Shown piece by piece: positions 38,246 to 47,543 of a stretch of DNA of 64,000 bases (positions are counted from its first letter, which is position 1; every line of letters begins with the position of its first letter). The stretch is from Methylotenera sp. (GTDB lineage: Bacteria > Pseudomonadota > Gammaproteobacteria > Burkholderiales > Methylophilaceae): NCBI RefSeq assembly GCF_030684185.1, contig NZ_JAUXOY010000014.1, forward strand, positions 652,001 to 716,000. Reading direction: 5' to 3'. The position numbers and the translations under genes were made by a program. The notes under the pieces were generated by a model that was not told the DNA's origin, did no database searches, and saw nothing but the letters and a program-made list of their open reading frames with translations.

Positions 38246-38665
38246 GTGCGGCAAATAACACATCAAATCAACGTCAGTACGCAAGGTCGAAAACTATACG
38301 ACATCACGCCGGAAGTGGTTTCATGGGTCAAGCACAGCGGGTTTCATACAGGTCTAATCACACTGTATATACAGCATACATCCGCGAGTTTATTGATAAA
38401 CGAAAATTATGATCATGATGTGCTGGTCGATATGGAGGCGTTTTTTAATCGCCTGGTGCCAGATGGTGATTCCTTGTTTACCCATACTGTAGAAGGTCCG
38501 GATGATATGCCTGCTCACGTTCGCACGGCGCTGACACAAACACATTTATCTATTCCGCTGATAGACGGCAAAGCGGCATTAGGACAATGGCAAGGTATTT
38601 TTTTGTATGAACATCGACATGTTGCAAGTATGCGTAGAGTGATTCTGCATTTAATCGGTGAGTAG
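38246..38665 (+). CDS. yjbQ: YjbQ-family protein (secondary thiamine-phosphate synthase type)
   Basis: The 139-residue protein has the family block QHTSASLLINENYDHDV and the closing GQWQGIFLYEHR. YjbQ proteins show weak thiamine-phosphate synthase activity; the physiological role is uncertain. The GTG at 38246 is chosen because AGAGG lies just upstream and it gives the usual family length. An in-frame ATG at 38207 lies directly after a T-run and lacks a ribosome site. Confidence 0.88.
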   Translation: MRQITHQINVSTQGRKLYDITPEVVSWVKHSGFHTGLITLYIQHTSASLLINENYDHDVLVDMEAFFNRLVPDGDSLFTHTVEGPDDMPAHVRTALTQTHLSIPLIDGKAALGQWQGIFLYEHRHVASMRRVILHLIGE

Positions 38666-39056
38666 TCTTGTGTTTGATCAAGGTCGCCCATTACATGCAG
38701 CAGAGCGGGAGATGTTTCAAATTTATTTTCAGCCGCGCACCTTGCATAAAGTAAGAATTGTTGAGGGCCACACACCTTTTTGGCTACATAAGAACATGTG
38801 TGCGGTAGTATTGGGAGCTCGTATTTATTTTCGTGAAGGCGTGTATCAATTCAACACGAGAAATGGCATAGAGTTATTAGCGCATGAGCTTACCCATGTG
38901 GAACAGTATTTATCTGGAATGACTGTGTTGAAGTACCTGTGGGCATCGCGACGTGGGTACCGAAAAAATCCATATGAAATTGAAGCTTATGCCAAAGGCG
39001 TATATGTGTACGAACATATATCATTCACACAGCTATTATTCACTCAGCGAACATAA
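38658..39056 (+). CDS. DUF4157-like metallopeptidase-fold protein
   Basis: The 132-residue protein contains ELLAHELTHVEQYLSG, an HExxH zinc motif of the kind found in DUF4157 proteins. Flanking segments PFWLHKNMCAVVLGARIYFR and NPYEIEAYAKGVYV also fit that family. The start is GTG and overlaps the end of yjbQ by 8 bases. No signal peptide is visible. Its substrate is unknown. Confidence 0.75.
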   Translation: MSSLVFDQGRPLHAAEREMFQIYFQPRTLHKVRIVEGHTPFWLHKNMCAVVLGARIYFREGVYQFNTRNGIELLAHELTHVEQYLSGMTVLKYLWASRRGYRKNPYEIEAYAKGVYVYEHISFTQLLFTQRT

Positions 39057-39130
39057 TTTCAATTGTAAAAAAGTGTGAATTCATAGTGGTAACGTTGACC
39101 ATGCCTGTGTTAGGCTATAGATTGGAAGCC

Positions 39131-39169
39131 TAGTTTTTTTCGTTAGTTTTTTTCGTTAGTTTTTGCGGT
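39131..39169 (+). repeat. Three 13-nt tandem repeats
   Basis: TAGTTTTTTTCGT occurs at 39131 and 39144, and a variant TAGTTTTTGCGGT at 39157. The repeats lie 36 bases before the LysM gene and carry T-runs on the sense strand. Confidence 0.7.
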
Positions 39170-39204
39170 TAATTTAGTTAAGTTCATCATTTAGGAGAAT
39201 CAAA

Positions 39205-39702
39205 ATGGGCATGTTTTCATTTATTAAAAGCGCAGGTGAAAAATTATTTGGTATAGGCGAAGCAAAAGCAACGGAAGCAGTCGCAAAGGCAGACCCAACA
39301 CCGGTAAATGTAGAGGCTGCCAACAAAGCTGCAGCAAAAGCGATTGCAGATTACGTTGCGAAAATGAATTTAACCGCACAAGATTTAACGATAGGTTTTG
39401 ATGGGGCAACTGCCACGGTGATTGTGCAGGGCATGGCGGCAACGCAAGAGGACAAAGAAAAAATCTTGCTATGCTGCGGTAATGTTGCCGGCGTAGAAAA
39501 TGTGCAAGATCAGTTAGGTGTGGTGGAAGCCGCTGCGGAACCTGTGTTTTACACGGTGGTGAGCGGTGATACGCTGTCCAAAATAGCTAAACAACAGTAT
39601 GGAAATGCTAATCTATATATGAAAATTTTTGAAGCAAATAAGCCTATGTTAAGTCATCCGGATAAAATTTACCCAGGTCAGTCTTTGCGTATCCCAGCTT
39701 AA
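39205..39702 (+). CDS. BON-LysM protein (YgaU/Kbp type)
   Basis: The 165-residue protein has a BON domain (LTAQDLTIGFDGATATVIVQG, VENVQDQLGVV) and a C-terminal LysM domain (FYTVVSGDTLSKIAKQQYGNA, PGQSLRIP). This is the layout of E. coli YgaU/Kbp, a cytoplasmic potassium-binding protein. There is no signal peptide, which fits that assignment. AGGAGA precedes the ATG. Confidence 0.88.
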   Translation: MGMFSFIKSAGEKLFGIGEAKATEAVAKADPTPVNVEAANKAAAKAIADYVAKMNLTAQDLTIGFDGATATVIVQGMAATQEDKEKILLCCGNVAGVENVQDQLGVVEAAAEPVFYTVVSGDTLSKIAKQQYGNANLYMKIFEANKPMLSHPDKIYPGQSLRIPA

Positions 39703-39807
39703 CTGTATTTATAGGCTTTCTGGCTTAACGACATGTAGTTAAGTATTTAATTACATTGTATTAAAGTTAAGCTAGAATAGTGGATTGAGATTTTAGCAGG
39801 CTAAATA

Positions 39808-39843
39808 AATCCTTGAAGATTGTTCTGTTCAGGGATTTTTTAA
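39808..39843 (+). terminator. Intrinsic terminator after the BON-LysM gene
   Basis: AATCCTTGAA at 39808-39817 pairs with TTCAGGGATT at 39828-39837, ten pairs with one G-T. The loop is ten bases and a T-run follows. Confidence 0.8.
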
Positions 39844-39871
39844 TTTTATAAATAATATTAAGGAGATTGAA

Positions 39872-40129
39872 ATGTCAGTACTTTTACGTTCTTTGTTGGT
39901 GTTAAGTGTAACAAGTTTATTTATCGTGGGTTGTGGCGAAAAAGCAGCGCCACCAGTTGAGGCCGCTCCAGTGCCTGCAGAGGTTGCGCCTGCACCTGTA
40001 GAGGCTGCGCCGGCGGCGGCAACTCCAGGTGGTTATGAGCCAACAGCCGAAGAGCGCGTTCCTGGTATTACTTTAGATGCGGCAGCGGTAGAAGTAGCTC
40101 CTGCTGAGACCGTGCCAGCGGCAGAGTAA
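39872..40129 (+). CDS. Small Ala/Pro-rich lipoprotein
   Basis: The 85-residue protein has a lipobox FIVGC (Cys about 21) followed by a low-complexity stretch of Ala, Pro, Glu and Val. No fold is recognisable. It may be a spacer-like envelope lipoprotein. AAGGAG precedes the ATG. Confidence 0.65.
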   Translation: MSVLLRSLLVLSVTSLFIVGCGEKAAPPVEAAPVPAEVAPAPVEAAPAAATPGGYEPTAEERVPGITLDAAAVEVAPAETVPAAE

Positions 40130-40179
40130 GTGTTGGATTAGACTGTCTTGAAAATTTAGTTCTGTGGAACTAGCTTAAT

Positions 40180-40207
40180 AAAAAAGCACGCATGAGCGTG
40201 CTTTTTT
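40180..40207. terminator. Bidirectional intrinsic terminator
   Basis: AAAAAAGCACGC at 40180-40191 and GCGTGCTTTTTT at 40196-40207 form a perfect 12-base stem with loop ATGA. It lies between the convergent lipoprotein and envC genes and can stop transcription from both sides. Confidence 0.9.
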
Positions 40208-40250
40208 ATGTCCTTTTCGAAATCAATATATGCTAGTGTTGAAATTTAAG

Positions 40251-41558
40251 CTAGTTCAATTTACTCCAACTCAGCGGGTCAAACGGACGGCTTTGACGTC
40301 TTAGCTCATAATACAATCCATTCGTTTCATTGCCACCGCTATTGCCTACTGATGCAATCGTATCTCCTGCCTTAACATTATCGCCCACTTGTTTTAATAC
40401 CGCCTGATTGTTGCCATATAAACTCATGTAGCCATCACCGTGATCTAAAATAATCAAGTTGCCAAAACCACGCAACCAATCGGCGAACACTACACGGCCA
40501 GTAGCTACAGATTTAACTTCAGCACCTTCATGAGCCTTAATGAATAAACCTTTCCAGGAAATGCCGCTATCTGCACGACTAGAACCAAACCGATTGGTTA
40601 AATCGCCGCGCACTGGTAGACGCAGCTTACCTTTAAGACCAGAGAAGTTTGCGCTAGCAAACTCTGCGCTCGGTTCAACACTATTGGTCACATCTTTATT
40701 TGTTTGCTTATCGCTACTTACTGCGTTCTCTTTAGGGGGTTTCGTGATTTCAGCTTGGTTAGATGCGTCAGTTTTTGTCGTGGCATCTTGTTTAGGGCGA
40801 ACTTTTTTTGGAGTAGGTGGAATAATTTTCGCTAAACGCTCTACCAATTGAGAAAGCCGCTTTTCGTCACGACTTAGTTTTTTAATTTCGCTACGCTGCG
40901 CGGCGATTTGTTGTGATAGCGAACTGACCACTTTAGATTTGGCTTGTTTTTGGTTTTCTAAAGTTTTTTTCTCATCGATTTGTTTTTGTTTTAGTTCAGC
41001 AACTTCTTTTAACGCAGAGGCCGTTTCATCATTTAGCTTGCTGATTTTGTTCAGGCTGCCTTGCATTTTGTTGATTAGTGCGGCACGAGCTTTTGCAACG
41101 TATGAAAAATAATGTAGATCGCGCGCAATTTCACTTGGATTTTCGCTTTGCAAAATCATTTGGAGATAGCTTTGTTGACCATGAATATATTGCTGATATA
41201 ACTGATCACTTAGCAGTTTTTGCTGCTGCGAAAGTGCCTGATTGGTACTAATAGAGTCAGACTTTAACTGTGTGAGTGCTTTTTTGTTTTTTTGTTGCTG
41301 TTGATTGATTTCGAAGAGTTTTTTATTGGCTTCGCTAATTGCCACTTCACTCTCTTTTAGTGCATCTGCTGCGTCTTTGTGTGCTTCTTTTGAGTCATCC
41401 AATTCTTTTTTAAGCGCTTCTAAACGCTGTTTTACATCATTTAAACTTTGCTTAGGCTGCTCTGGATTTTTAATGGCATTCGCCAAAGGTGCGTATGACA
41501 TTAAGATGGCTAGTAATGAAATACAAGCAATATCCAGCTTAAAATGTGAGTGATTCAT
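40251..41558 (-). CDS. envC: Murein hydrolase activator EnvC-like protein
   Basis: The 435-residue protein has a signal peptide, a long coiled coil (about 35-255) and a C-terminal M23/LytM fold. The expected catalytic positions are changed: WKGLFIKA replaces the HxxxD segment and LYYELRR replaces the HxH segment. This degeneracy is typical of EnvC, which activates amidases at the division site rather than cutting murein. It is transcribed after gpmI with a 42-base gap, a common proteobacterial arrangement. Confidence 0.88.
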   Translation of the reverse strand: MNHSHFKLDIACISLLAILMSYAPLANAIKNPEQPKQSLNDVKQRLEALKKELDDSKEAHKDAADALKESEVAISEANKKLFEINQQQQKNKKALTQLKSDSISTNQALSQQQKLLSDQLYQQYIHGQQSYLQMILQSENPSEIARDLHYFSYVAKARAALINKMQGSLNKISKLNDETASALKEVAELKQKQIDEKKTLENQKQAKSKVVSSLSQQIAAQRSEIKKLSRDEKRLSQLVERLAKIIPPTPKKVRPKQDATTKTDASNQAEITKPPKENAVSSDKQTNKDVTNSVEPSAEFASANFSGLKGKLRLPVRGDLTNRFGSSRADSGISWKGLFIKAHEGAEVKSVATGRVVFADWLRGFGNLIILDHGDGYMSLYGNNQAVLKQVGDNVKAGDTIASVGNSGGNETNGLYYELRRQSRPFDPLSWSKLN

Positions 41559-41600
41559 TCTTTTGAAATTGGCTAATTTAAACAGTGCGTAACCAGTCGA

Positions 41601-43157
41601 TCATTCTTTAAAGTGAATAATATTATTACCAGTCATTTCACTGGGTTGAGCAACCCCCATCATTTTTAACAAAGTCGGCGCTAAATCCGATAATGCACCA
41701 TCCGTTGCTAGCGTCGCATCACGCCCAATATAAATAAGCGGTACTTTGTTGGTGGTATGTTGAGTGTGTGGCTGATTGTTTTCAGTATCAAACATGGTTT
41801 CCGCATTGCCGTGATCAGCTGTGATAATGACTTCACCACCTATACTTTGCATGGCATTAACAATGCGGCCGATGCAGTTGTCTAAGGTTTCTATCGCGGC
41901 AATAGCTGCCTTTAGGCTACCGGTATGTCCCACCATATCGCCATTGGCATAATTACAAACAATTGCATTGTATTTTTTGCTTAAGATGGCCTCTTCAAGC
42001 CTGTCTGTGACTTCGAATGCGCTCATTTCAGGTTGCATGTCATAGGTTTCTACCTGAGGTGAAGGTACCAATATCCTATCTTCTCCTGCAAATACTTTTT
42101 CTTCGCCGCCGTTAAAGAAAAAGGTAACGTGCGGATATTTCTCAGTTTCGGCGATTCTTAATTGCGTCAATCCAAGTGTTGAGAGATATTCTCCAAAGGT
42201 GTTACGCACATCAACTGGTGGAAAAATTACGGTGGCTTTAGTTTCCTTTTTATCGTACATCGTCAGCGTGAAGTAGCCCGCCAGCTTAGCTACGTGGCGG
42301 CGATGAAATCCATCAAAATCTTCAGCCAATAGCGCGTGTGTCAGTTGGCGAGCCCGGTCAGAGCGGAAATTCATAAAGACTACCAAATCGCCATCTTCCA
42401 AGTGAGCAGGTACTTCACCAGATTTACGGATTGCGGTAGTTTTGACGAACTCATCGTTTTCACCACGCGCATAGGCATCATTTAAGCCTGCTATCGCAGT
42501 TTCGGCAGTAAATTCGCCGATTCCTTCAGTGAAGAGTTTGTAAGCCACTTCAACGCGAGGCCAGCGTTTGTCGCGGTCCATTCCGTAAAAACGACCGCTG
42601 ATAGAGGCGATTTTACCTACGCCAAGTTCAGCACATTTCTTTTCCAGTGCTTCGATAAAAGGCGTTGCACTGATTGGCGGCGTATCCCGGCCATCTAAAA
42701 ATGCATGAATATATACTTTGGTTAGTCCATGCTTGGCTGCCATTTCAATCATTGCATGGATATGATCTTGATGACTGTGTACACCGCCATTAGAAAGCAA
42801 GCCAAAAATATGCAGGGCCTTGTCCTGCTGTTTGATGTTTTTAAGTGCGGGGGAGAGTTCTGGGTGATTAAAGAACTCGCCACTCGCAATACTGTTATTG
42901 ATGCGTTCAAAATCCTGAAACACCACACGACCAGCACCGATATTGAGATGACCAACTTCGGAGTTGCCCATTTGACCATCTGGCAAACCCACGTAATGCT
43001 CAGAGGCATTGATTAGCGCATGTGGAAAGTTATCCCATAAGTTGTCCCAATTCGGTTTTTTTGCTTGCACAATAGCGTTGTCAGAGGCATCTTCGCGATA
43101 GCCAAAGCCATCTAAAATGAGTAGGCAAACGGGGGTGGTGTTTATTGGTGTAGACAT
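41601..43157 (-). CDS. gpmI: 2,3-bisphosphoglycerate-independent phosphoglycerate mutase
   Basis: The 518-residue glycolytic enzyme interconverts 3- and 2-phosphoglycerate. It shows LLILDGFGYRE at the start, catalytic Ser in DGQMGNSEVGHLNIGAGR, FLDGRDTPP and the metal-site blocks NYANGDMVGHTG and TADHGNAE. The ATG at 43157 follows a weak ribosome site; a longer frame to 43208 adds no family sequence. Confidence 0.95.
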   Translation of the reverse strand: MSTPINTTPVCLLILDGFGYREDASDNAIVQAKKPNWDNLWDNFPHALINASEHYVGLPDGQMGNSEVGHLNIGAGRVVFQDFERINNSIASGEFFNHPELSPALKNIKQQDKALHIFGLLSNGGVHSHQDHIHAMIEMAAKHGLTKVYIHAFLDGRDTPPISATPFIEALEKKCAELGVGKIASISGRFYGMDRDKRWPRVEVAYKLFTEGIGEFTAETAIAGLNDAYARGENDEFVKTTAIRKSGEVPAHLEDGDLVVFMNFRSDRARQLTHALLAEDFDGFHRRHVAKLAGYFTLTMYDKKETKATVIFPPVDVRNTFGEYLSTLGLTQLRIAETEKYPHVTFFFNGGEEKVFAGEDRILVPSPQVETYDMQPEMSAFEVTDRLEEAILSKKYNAIVCNYANGDMVGHTGSLKAAIAAIETLDNCIGRIVNAMQSIGGEVIITADHGNAETMFDTENNQPHTQHTTNKVPLIYIGRDATLATDGALSDLAPTLLKMMGVAQPSEMTGNNIIHFKE

Positions 43158-43341
43158 GATAATTCGCTCAGTTACCCTGCGTAAAAAATGTGACAGTAAT
43201 GTCACCATTTTAGCTCATTTACACGTAAAATCCGCTTATAAATGTGAGTAAAAATTTGTGTATGAAATAACTATTCAGCTAGTGTTGAATTTGGACAGGC
43301 ATGACGCCATGTTCAATAGATAAATATTTGAGAGGAAGTAC

Positions 43342-43851
43342 GTGGAATTTATTAAAAGTAATATCTGGTTAATCGGGTTGGCAATAGGTTCAGGCTTTAT
43401 GTTGTTGTTGCCCTATTTTAAAAAGAGCGCAGGCGGTGTGCCAAACTTAAGCCCAACAGAAGCCGTTACGCTGATTAACCGCTCTAATGCTTTTGTGCTG
43501 GATGTGCGTGATGACGCGGAGTTTGCAAGTGGCCATATCGCGGATGCAACGCATATTCCGGTTGGCAGCTTGGCAACACGGCTTGGCGAACTTAAAAAAT
43601 ATCAAAATAAAACAATTTTGGTCAATTGCCAGCGCGGTATGCGTTCAGCCAAGGCGTGCGATATTTTACGTAAAGCTGAGTTTACGCAGTTGCATAATTT
43701 GCAAGGTGGCTTAAATGCATGGGTAGAAGCTAAATTGCCTGTTGTGAGCAAAACAGCGGCAAGTAAAGCTGGGGTAGCCAAAACTACCGCCAAGAAAAGC
43801 GTTGGCAGTAAAAAGGCTGCCAATGATGATGCAGAAAATGAGGTAAGTTAA
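43342..43851 (+). CDS. Membrane-anchored rhodanese
   Basis: The 169-residue protein starts with one membrane helix (about 7-26). A rhodanese domain follows, with LDVRDDAEFASGHIADATHIP and active-site loop CQRGMRS (Cys96). A Lys/Ala-rich tail ends the protein. The orientation is not certain; the topology suggests either face. grxC starts on its last base, so sulfur transfer and thiol reduction are co-expressed. Confidence 0.88.
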   Translation: MEFIKSNIWLIGLAIGSGFMLLLPYFKKSAGGVPNLSPTEAVTLINRSNAFVLDVRDDAEFASGHIADATHIPVGSLATRLGELKKYQNKTILVNCQRGMRSAKACDILRKAEFTQLHNLQGGLNAWVEAKLPVVSKTAASKAGVAKTTAKKSVGSKKAANDDAENEVS

Positions 43852-44108
43852 TGCCTAAAGTTACCATGTATTCCAGCGCGGTATGCCCTTATTGCATCAA
43901 TGCCGAACGTTTGCTAACCAGCAAAGGCGTTACTGAAATCAACAAAATCCGTATCGATTTGCAACCAGAGTTGCGCGAAGAAATGGTGAAGAGAACTGGT
44001 CGTCGTACGGTGCCGCAAATTTATATTGATGAGCGCCACATAGGCGGCTTTGATGATTTGCGCGCACTTGATATGGCTGGTGGACTAGATCCACTTCTCG
44101 CTAAGTAA
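43851..44108 (+). CDS. grxC: Glutaredoxin 3
   Basis: The 85-residue thiol reductase has the dithiol site Cys12-P-Y-Cys15 and the glutathione-binding blocks RTVPQIYI and GGFDDL. Its first base overlaps the stop of the rhodanese gene. grxC-secB-gpsA is a frequent proteobacterial order. Confidence 0.95.
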   Translation: MPKVTMYSSAVCPYCINAERLLTSKGVTEINKIRIDLQPELREEMVKRTGRRTVPQIYIDERHIGGFDDLRALDMAGGLDPLLAK

Positions 44109-44204
44109 AGATTAGCTGGCTAATCTCTGTTAAAATAGCGCCTTATTTAAAGTAGCAACTTATTCAATTAACCTTTTATTTAATTAGAAACTAAAGAAAA
44201 CATC

Positions 44205-44684
44205 ATGGCTCAAGAAGATAACGCAGTACAAGAACAAGCACAACCTGGCTTCAGTATTGAAAAAATCTATATTAAAGACGCATCATTAGAAATCCCTAAT
44301 GCGCCACAAATCTTTACTGATCGTACACAACCGCAAGTAAGTATTGAGTTAGGTAATTTTGCGCAAGCGCTTGAAGCTGGTGTATTTGAGGTGGCAATTA
44401 AAGTGACCGTCACTTCAAAAATTGAAGATAAAACCGTATTTTTGGTTGAGGTGACACAAGCTGGTATTTTCCAAATCCGCAATGTGCCAGAAGAAAATCT
44501 GGATATGATTATAGGTATTACCTGCCCCAATATTCTGTTTCCTTACGCACGTGAAGCGGTTTCAGATTTAGTGGTACGCGCTGGTTTTATGCCAGTGTTG
44601 TTAAACCCAATCAATTTTGAAGCATTATTTGCACAACAAAAACAACAGCAAGCAGAAGCTGCTGAAGCCGCAGCTAAACACTAG
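44205..44684 (+). CDS. secB: Export chaperone SecB
   Basis: The 159-residue protein has the SecB core: FSIEKIYIKDASLEIPNAP, VEVTQAGIF and CPNILFPYAREAVSDLVVRAGF. SecB keeps exported proteins unfolded and delivers them to SecA. Ala/Gln-rich ends are usual. A perfect GATTAGC hairpin at 44110-44125 lies in the gap after grxC. Confidence 0.95.
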   Translation: MAQEDNAVQEQAQPGFSIEKIYIKDASLEIPNAPQIFTDRTQPQVSIELGNFAQALEAGVFEVAIKVTVTSKIEDKTVFLVEVTQAGIFQIRNVPEENLDMIIGITCPNILFPYAREAVSDLVVRAGFMPVLLNPINFEALFAQQKQQQAEAAEAAAKH

Positions 44685-44738
44685 TTTTTAAGTGCTGGTA
44701 TTTAATGAGCAATTGTTTTTAATGATTAGAGAGCCTCA

Positions 44739-45197
44739 ATGATTAAGAGTGGCGGAAAGCTTCTTGTTGCTCTCTATCTTTTAGCACTGACGCCAGTTGC
44801 AGCATTCGCGCTAGATTTTCGTTCAGTGTCCGTGCCAAAAGCTGTGCTTTATGATGCGCCTTCTAATGCCGCAAAAAAAGTATTGCTGCTCAGTCAAAAT
44901 TATCCTGTTGAAGTCGTTGTTAACTTAGGCGATTGGCTTAAAGTACGCGATGCACAAGGCGGTCTCAATTGGGTTGAAGCAAGGCAGTTGTCGAATAAAA
45001 ATTTCGTGATGGTGACTGCTAATAGCGCCGAAATCAGACAAGGTGCGGCTGTGTCTTCAAGTTTAGTTGCGACTGTTGAAAAAGATGTGGTGTTAGAAGT
45101 TGCAGATGTAAAGCTGAACAATGGTTGGCTTAAAGTCAAGCATCGCGATGGTGCAGCGGGCTATATTTTAATATCATCCACCTGGGGATTTAATTGA
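44739..45197 (+). CDS. Exported SH3-domain protein
   Basis: The 152-residue protein has a signal peptide (LLVALYLLALTPVAAFA) and two bacterial SH3 domains: AVLYDAPSNAAKKVLLLSQN with VNLGDWLKVRDAQGGLNWV, and NSAEIRQGAAVSS with NNGWLKVKHRDGAAGYI. Such proteins bind cell-wall peptides. It lies between secB and gpsA. Confidence 0.85.
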   Translation: MIKSGGKLLVALYLLALTPVAAFALDFRSVSVPKAVLYDAPSNAAKKVLLLSQNYPVEVVVNLGDWLKVRDAQGGLNWVEARQLSNKNFVMVTANSAEIRQGAAVSSSLVATVEKDVVLEVADVKLNNGWLKVKHRDGAAGYILISSTWGFN

Positions 45198-45215
45198 ATG
45201 GCGGCTTTTAATTGA

Positions 45216-46250
45216 ATGGCTGAAGCTACAAACCTTAAACTTAGCGGCTCTAAAATAGCCGTTCTTGGAGCAGGTGCTTGGGGTACGGCGCTTGCCATGA
45301 ATATTAGCCAACGCCATCAAGTGTCGCTATGGGCACGCAACGCAGGGCATGTTTCAGGCATGCGTAAGGCGCGAGCCAACCCAATGTACTTGGGTGATTT
45401 TAAATTTAACGACCAACTGCAAGTTGAAGATGATTTGCAAACTGCACTCAATGGCGCGGATTTAATCCTTTCAGTAGTTCCGACTGCAGGCTTTAGAGCT
45501 ATCCTCAAAGACATCAAAGCGCTAGGTTGCAAACTGCCCATCATTTGGGCGCATAAAGGTTTGGAGCCGCTAACTGCAAAATTACCTTATGAAGTTGCTT
45601 TAGAGGAATTAGGCGACCCAAAAGTCACAGGACAGCACTGGGGCGCGCTGTCGGGCCCCAGTTTTGCGGCCGAACTCGTGCGAGGATTGCCGACTGCCGT
45701 TACATTAGCCGCAAATGATGAAAGTTTTGCAAGTGAAGCGGCCTTGCTCATACATGGTGCAAACTTGCGCGTATATCACACTACGGATGTGATTGGTGTT
45801 TCAGTCGGTGGCGCGGTTAAAAATGTAATGGCGATAGCCGCAGGCATTAGTGATGGTATGGGTTTTGGCAATAATGCCCGTGCTGCATTAATCACCCGTG
45901 GTTTAGCTGAAATGACGCGTTTTGGCCTAGCATTAGGCGCTTCAACAGAAACCTTTATGGGTTTAGCAGGTGCGGGTGATTTAATTTTAACCTGCACAGG
46001 CCAATACTCCAGAAATAGAGAAGTCGGTTTGCAGTTGGCCAGCGGCAAGTCATTAGCGGATATCCTGCAAGGTTTAGGCCATGTGGCTGAAGGAGTGAAC
46101 ACTGCCCGTGAAGTGATGCGCCGCGCCAATACCATAGGCGTAGATATGCCGATTACTTACGAAGTCAATCAGGCACTATCAAATGGTAAAAGTGCTAAAG
46201 ACGCGGTGAATGACTTATTAGGGCGTGAACAAAAACCAGAGGCATTGTAG
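45216..46250 (+). CDS. gpsA: Glycerol-3-phosphate dehydrogenase (NAD(P)+)
   Basis: The 344-residue enzyme makes sn-glycerol 3-phosphate for phospholipids. It has the Rossmann start KIAVLGAGAWGTALAM, AHKGLEP, GPSFAAELVRGLPTAV, catalytic Lys in GGAVKNVMAIAAG and the TCTGQYSRNREVG block. Confidence 0.95.
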   Translation: MAEATNLKLSGSKIAVLGAGAWGTALAMNISQRHQVSLWARNAGHVSGMRKARANPMYLGDFKFNDQLQVEDDLQTALNGADLILSVVPTAGFRAILKDIKALGCKLPIIWAHKGLEPLTAKLPYEVALEELGDPKVTGQHWGALSGPSFAAELVRGLPTAVTLAANDESFASEAALLIHGANLRVYHTTDVIGVSVGGAVKNVMAIAAGISDGMGFGNNARAALITRGLAEMTRFGLALGASTETFMGLAGAGDLILTCTGQYSRNREVGLQLASGKSLADILQGLGHVAEGVNTAREVMRRANTIGVDMPITYEVNQALSNGKSAKDAVNDLLGREQKPEAL

Positions 46251-46252
46251 TA

Positions 46253-46267
46253 GCGGTCATCGACCGC
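46253..46267. repeat. Short perfect hairpin between gpsA and trmL
   Basis: GCGGTC at 46253-46258 and GACCGC at 46262-46267 enclose ATC. It sits 3 bases after the gpsA stop between convergent genes. No T-run follows; it may help stop transcription or be a small palindromic repeat. Confidence 0.45.
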
Positions 46268-46285
46268 AATACAAAAACTGCACCA

Positions 46286-46750
46286 CTACACGCCGCCCTC
46301 AAACCCAATCTGCCGCCAAGCTTCATACAACAATACCGCAGCGGAGTTGGATAAATTCAAGCTGCGGCTGTCAGGTAACATAGGTAAACGTACGCGATGT
46401 TCTGCTGTGAACTCGTTGCGAATTTCTTCAGGCAAGCCGCGCGTTTCTGGACCAAATACAAATACATCACCCGCTTTAAATTGAATATCGCTATGCCGAG
46501 TACTGCCTTTGGTGGTGATTGCGAACATGCGTTTGCCAGCAAGGGCCGCTTTGCAGGCTTGCCAATTTTCATGTACTTGCAAGGTGGAGTATTCGTGGTA
46601 ATCTAACCCTGCACGTTTAAGCTGCTTGTCGTCCAAGCTAAAACCCAAAGGCTTTACCAAGTGTAAAGCTGCACCAGTATTGGCACATAGGCGAATGATA
46701 TTGCCTGTGTTTGGCGGAATTTCAGGTTCGAATAAAACGATTGTAAACAT
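46286..46750 (-). CDS. trmL: tRNA (cytidine/uridine-2'-O)-methyltransferase TrmL
   Basis: The 154-residue SPOUT methyltransferase modifies wobble nucleotide 34 of tRNA-Leu. It shows [27 protein letters not shown] and [22 protein letters not shown], the knotted cofactor-binding region. The ATG at 46750 is chosen because the family starts at [17 protein letters not shown]; a longer frame adds twelve residues. Confidence 0.94.
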   Translation of the reverse strand: MFTIVLFEPEIPPNTGNIIRLCANTGAALHLVKPLGFSLDDKQLKRAGLDYHEYSTLQVHENWQACKAALAGKRMFAITTKGSTRHSDIQFKAGDVFVFGPETRGLPEEIRNEFTAEHRVRLPMLPDSRSLNLSNSAAVLLYEAWRQIGFEGGV

Positions 46751-46763
46751 ATTTTCAGATAGA

Positions 46764-47486
46764 TTATTTGGGAAGGGTTCTTGCAATTACCCAGCATTCT
46801 ACATGGGTAGCCCCTGCTTGTTTTAATGTTTTGGCTAACTCATTCAAACTTGCGCCTGTGGTCATTACGTCGTCTACAATGGCGATGCACTTATCTTTAA
46901 AATGACCTGTTAAATTCTCACTGACTTTGAATACGCCTTTAATGTTTTTTACACGTTCTTTTAAAGGCAGGCTGGCTTGTGGAGGCGTGAGTTTTTGCCG
47001 TTGCGCTGATTTGTAGTCTAGCTTTTCAGCATGATTTTCAACTAAAATTTTTGCAATTTCCAATGCCTGATTAAAGCCGCGCTCTTTTAGGCGCGTGGGA
47101 TGCATGGGCATGGGGATGACTAAATCTACAGTTTCTAAATTAGTTTTTTTACCCAGTAATTGCCCAAAAATGTGGCTTAGATTGAGCATGCTGCCATACT
47201 TATAGCGCTGCATCATGGCGTCTACAGGGAAGTCATAAGTAAATAAGCTATGGGTGGCATCAAAATGCGGCTGGGTGTTTAGGCAGCTGCCACAGACCAG
47301 GCCATTAGAGAGCAGGCCACATTGCGGGCATTGTGGTGCAGTGTGCCAAGGTAAGTCATTTAAGCAGCCATTGCACAAGCCGTGCTCGCCGCCATCCTGT
47401 GCGCTGCATAATAAACAACGTTGCTTTAATAAGCTATTAAACAGCAGATGATTAAATTTTAAGCTAATGTTCAAAGTTTGCGCCAC
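46764..47486 (-). CDS. comF: ComF family phosphoribosyltransferase-like protein
   Basis: The 240-residue protein has an N-terminal zinc finger (CLLC, CNGC, CPQCG, CGSC) and a C-terminal phosphoribosyltransferase fold with [18 protein letters not shown]. ComF proteins act in DNA uptake for transformation in some bacteria. In many betaproteobacteria comF lies next to the biotin genes, as here, divergent from bioB. Confidence 0.9.
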   Translation of the reverse strand: MAQTLNISLKFNHLLFNSLLKQRCLLCSAQDGGEHGLCNGCLNDLPWHTAPQCPQCGLLSNGLVCGSCLNTQPHFDATHSLFTYDFPVDAMMQRYKYGSMLNLSHIFGQLLGKKTNLETVDLVIPMPMHPTRLKERGFNQALEIAKILVENHAEKLDYKSAQRQKLTPPQASLPLKERVKNIKGVFKVSENLTGHFKDKCIAIVDDVMTTGASLNELAKTLKQAGATHVECWVIARTLPK

Positions 47487-47543
47487 TTTTCATTGACAAG
47501 GTATAATGTTCATATAAATCAAGCTACTAAAAAGGAACTGCAA

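Noticed and set aside
47493-47507. TTGACA and TATAAT in front of bioB as a promoter
   Set aside because: The two hexamers are only 3 bases apart, so they cannot be one sigma-70 promoter. TATAAT alone may still be a -10 element, but no good -35 was found.
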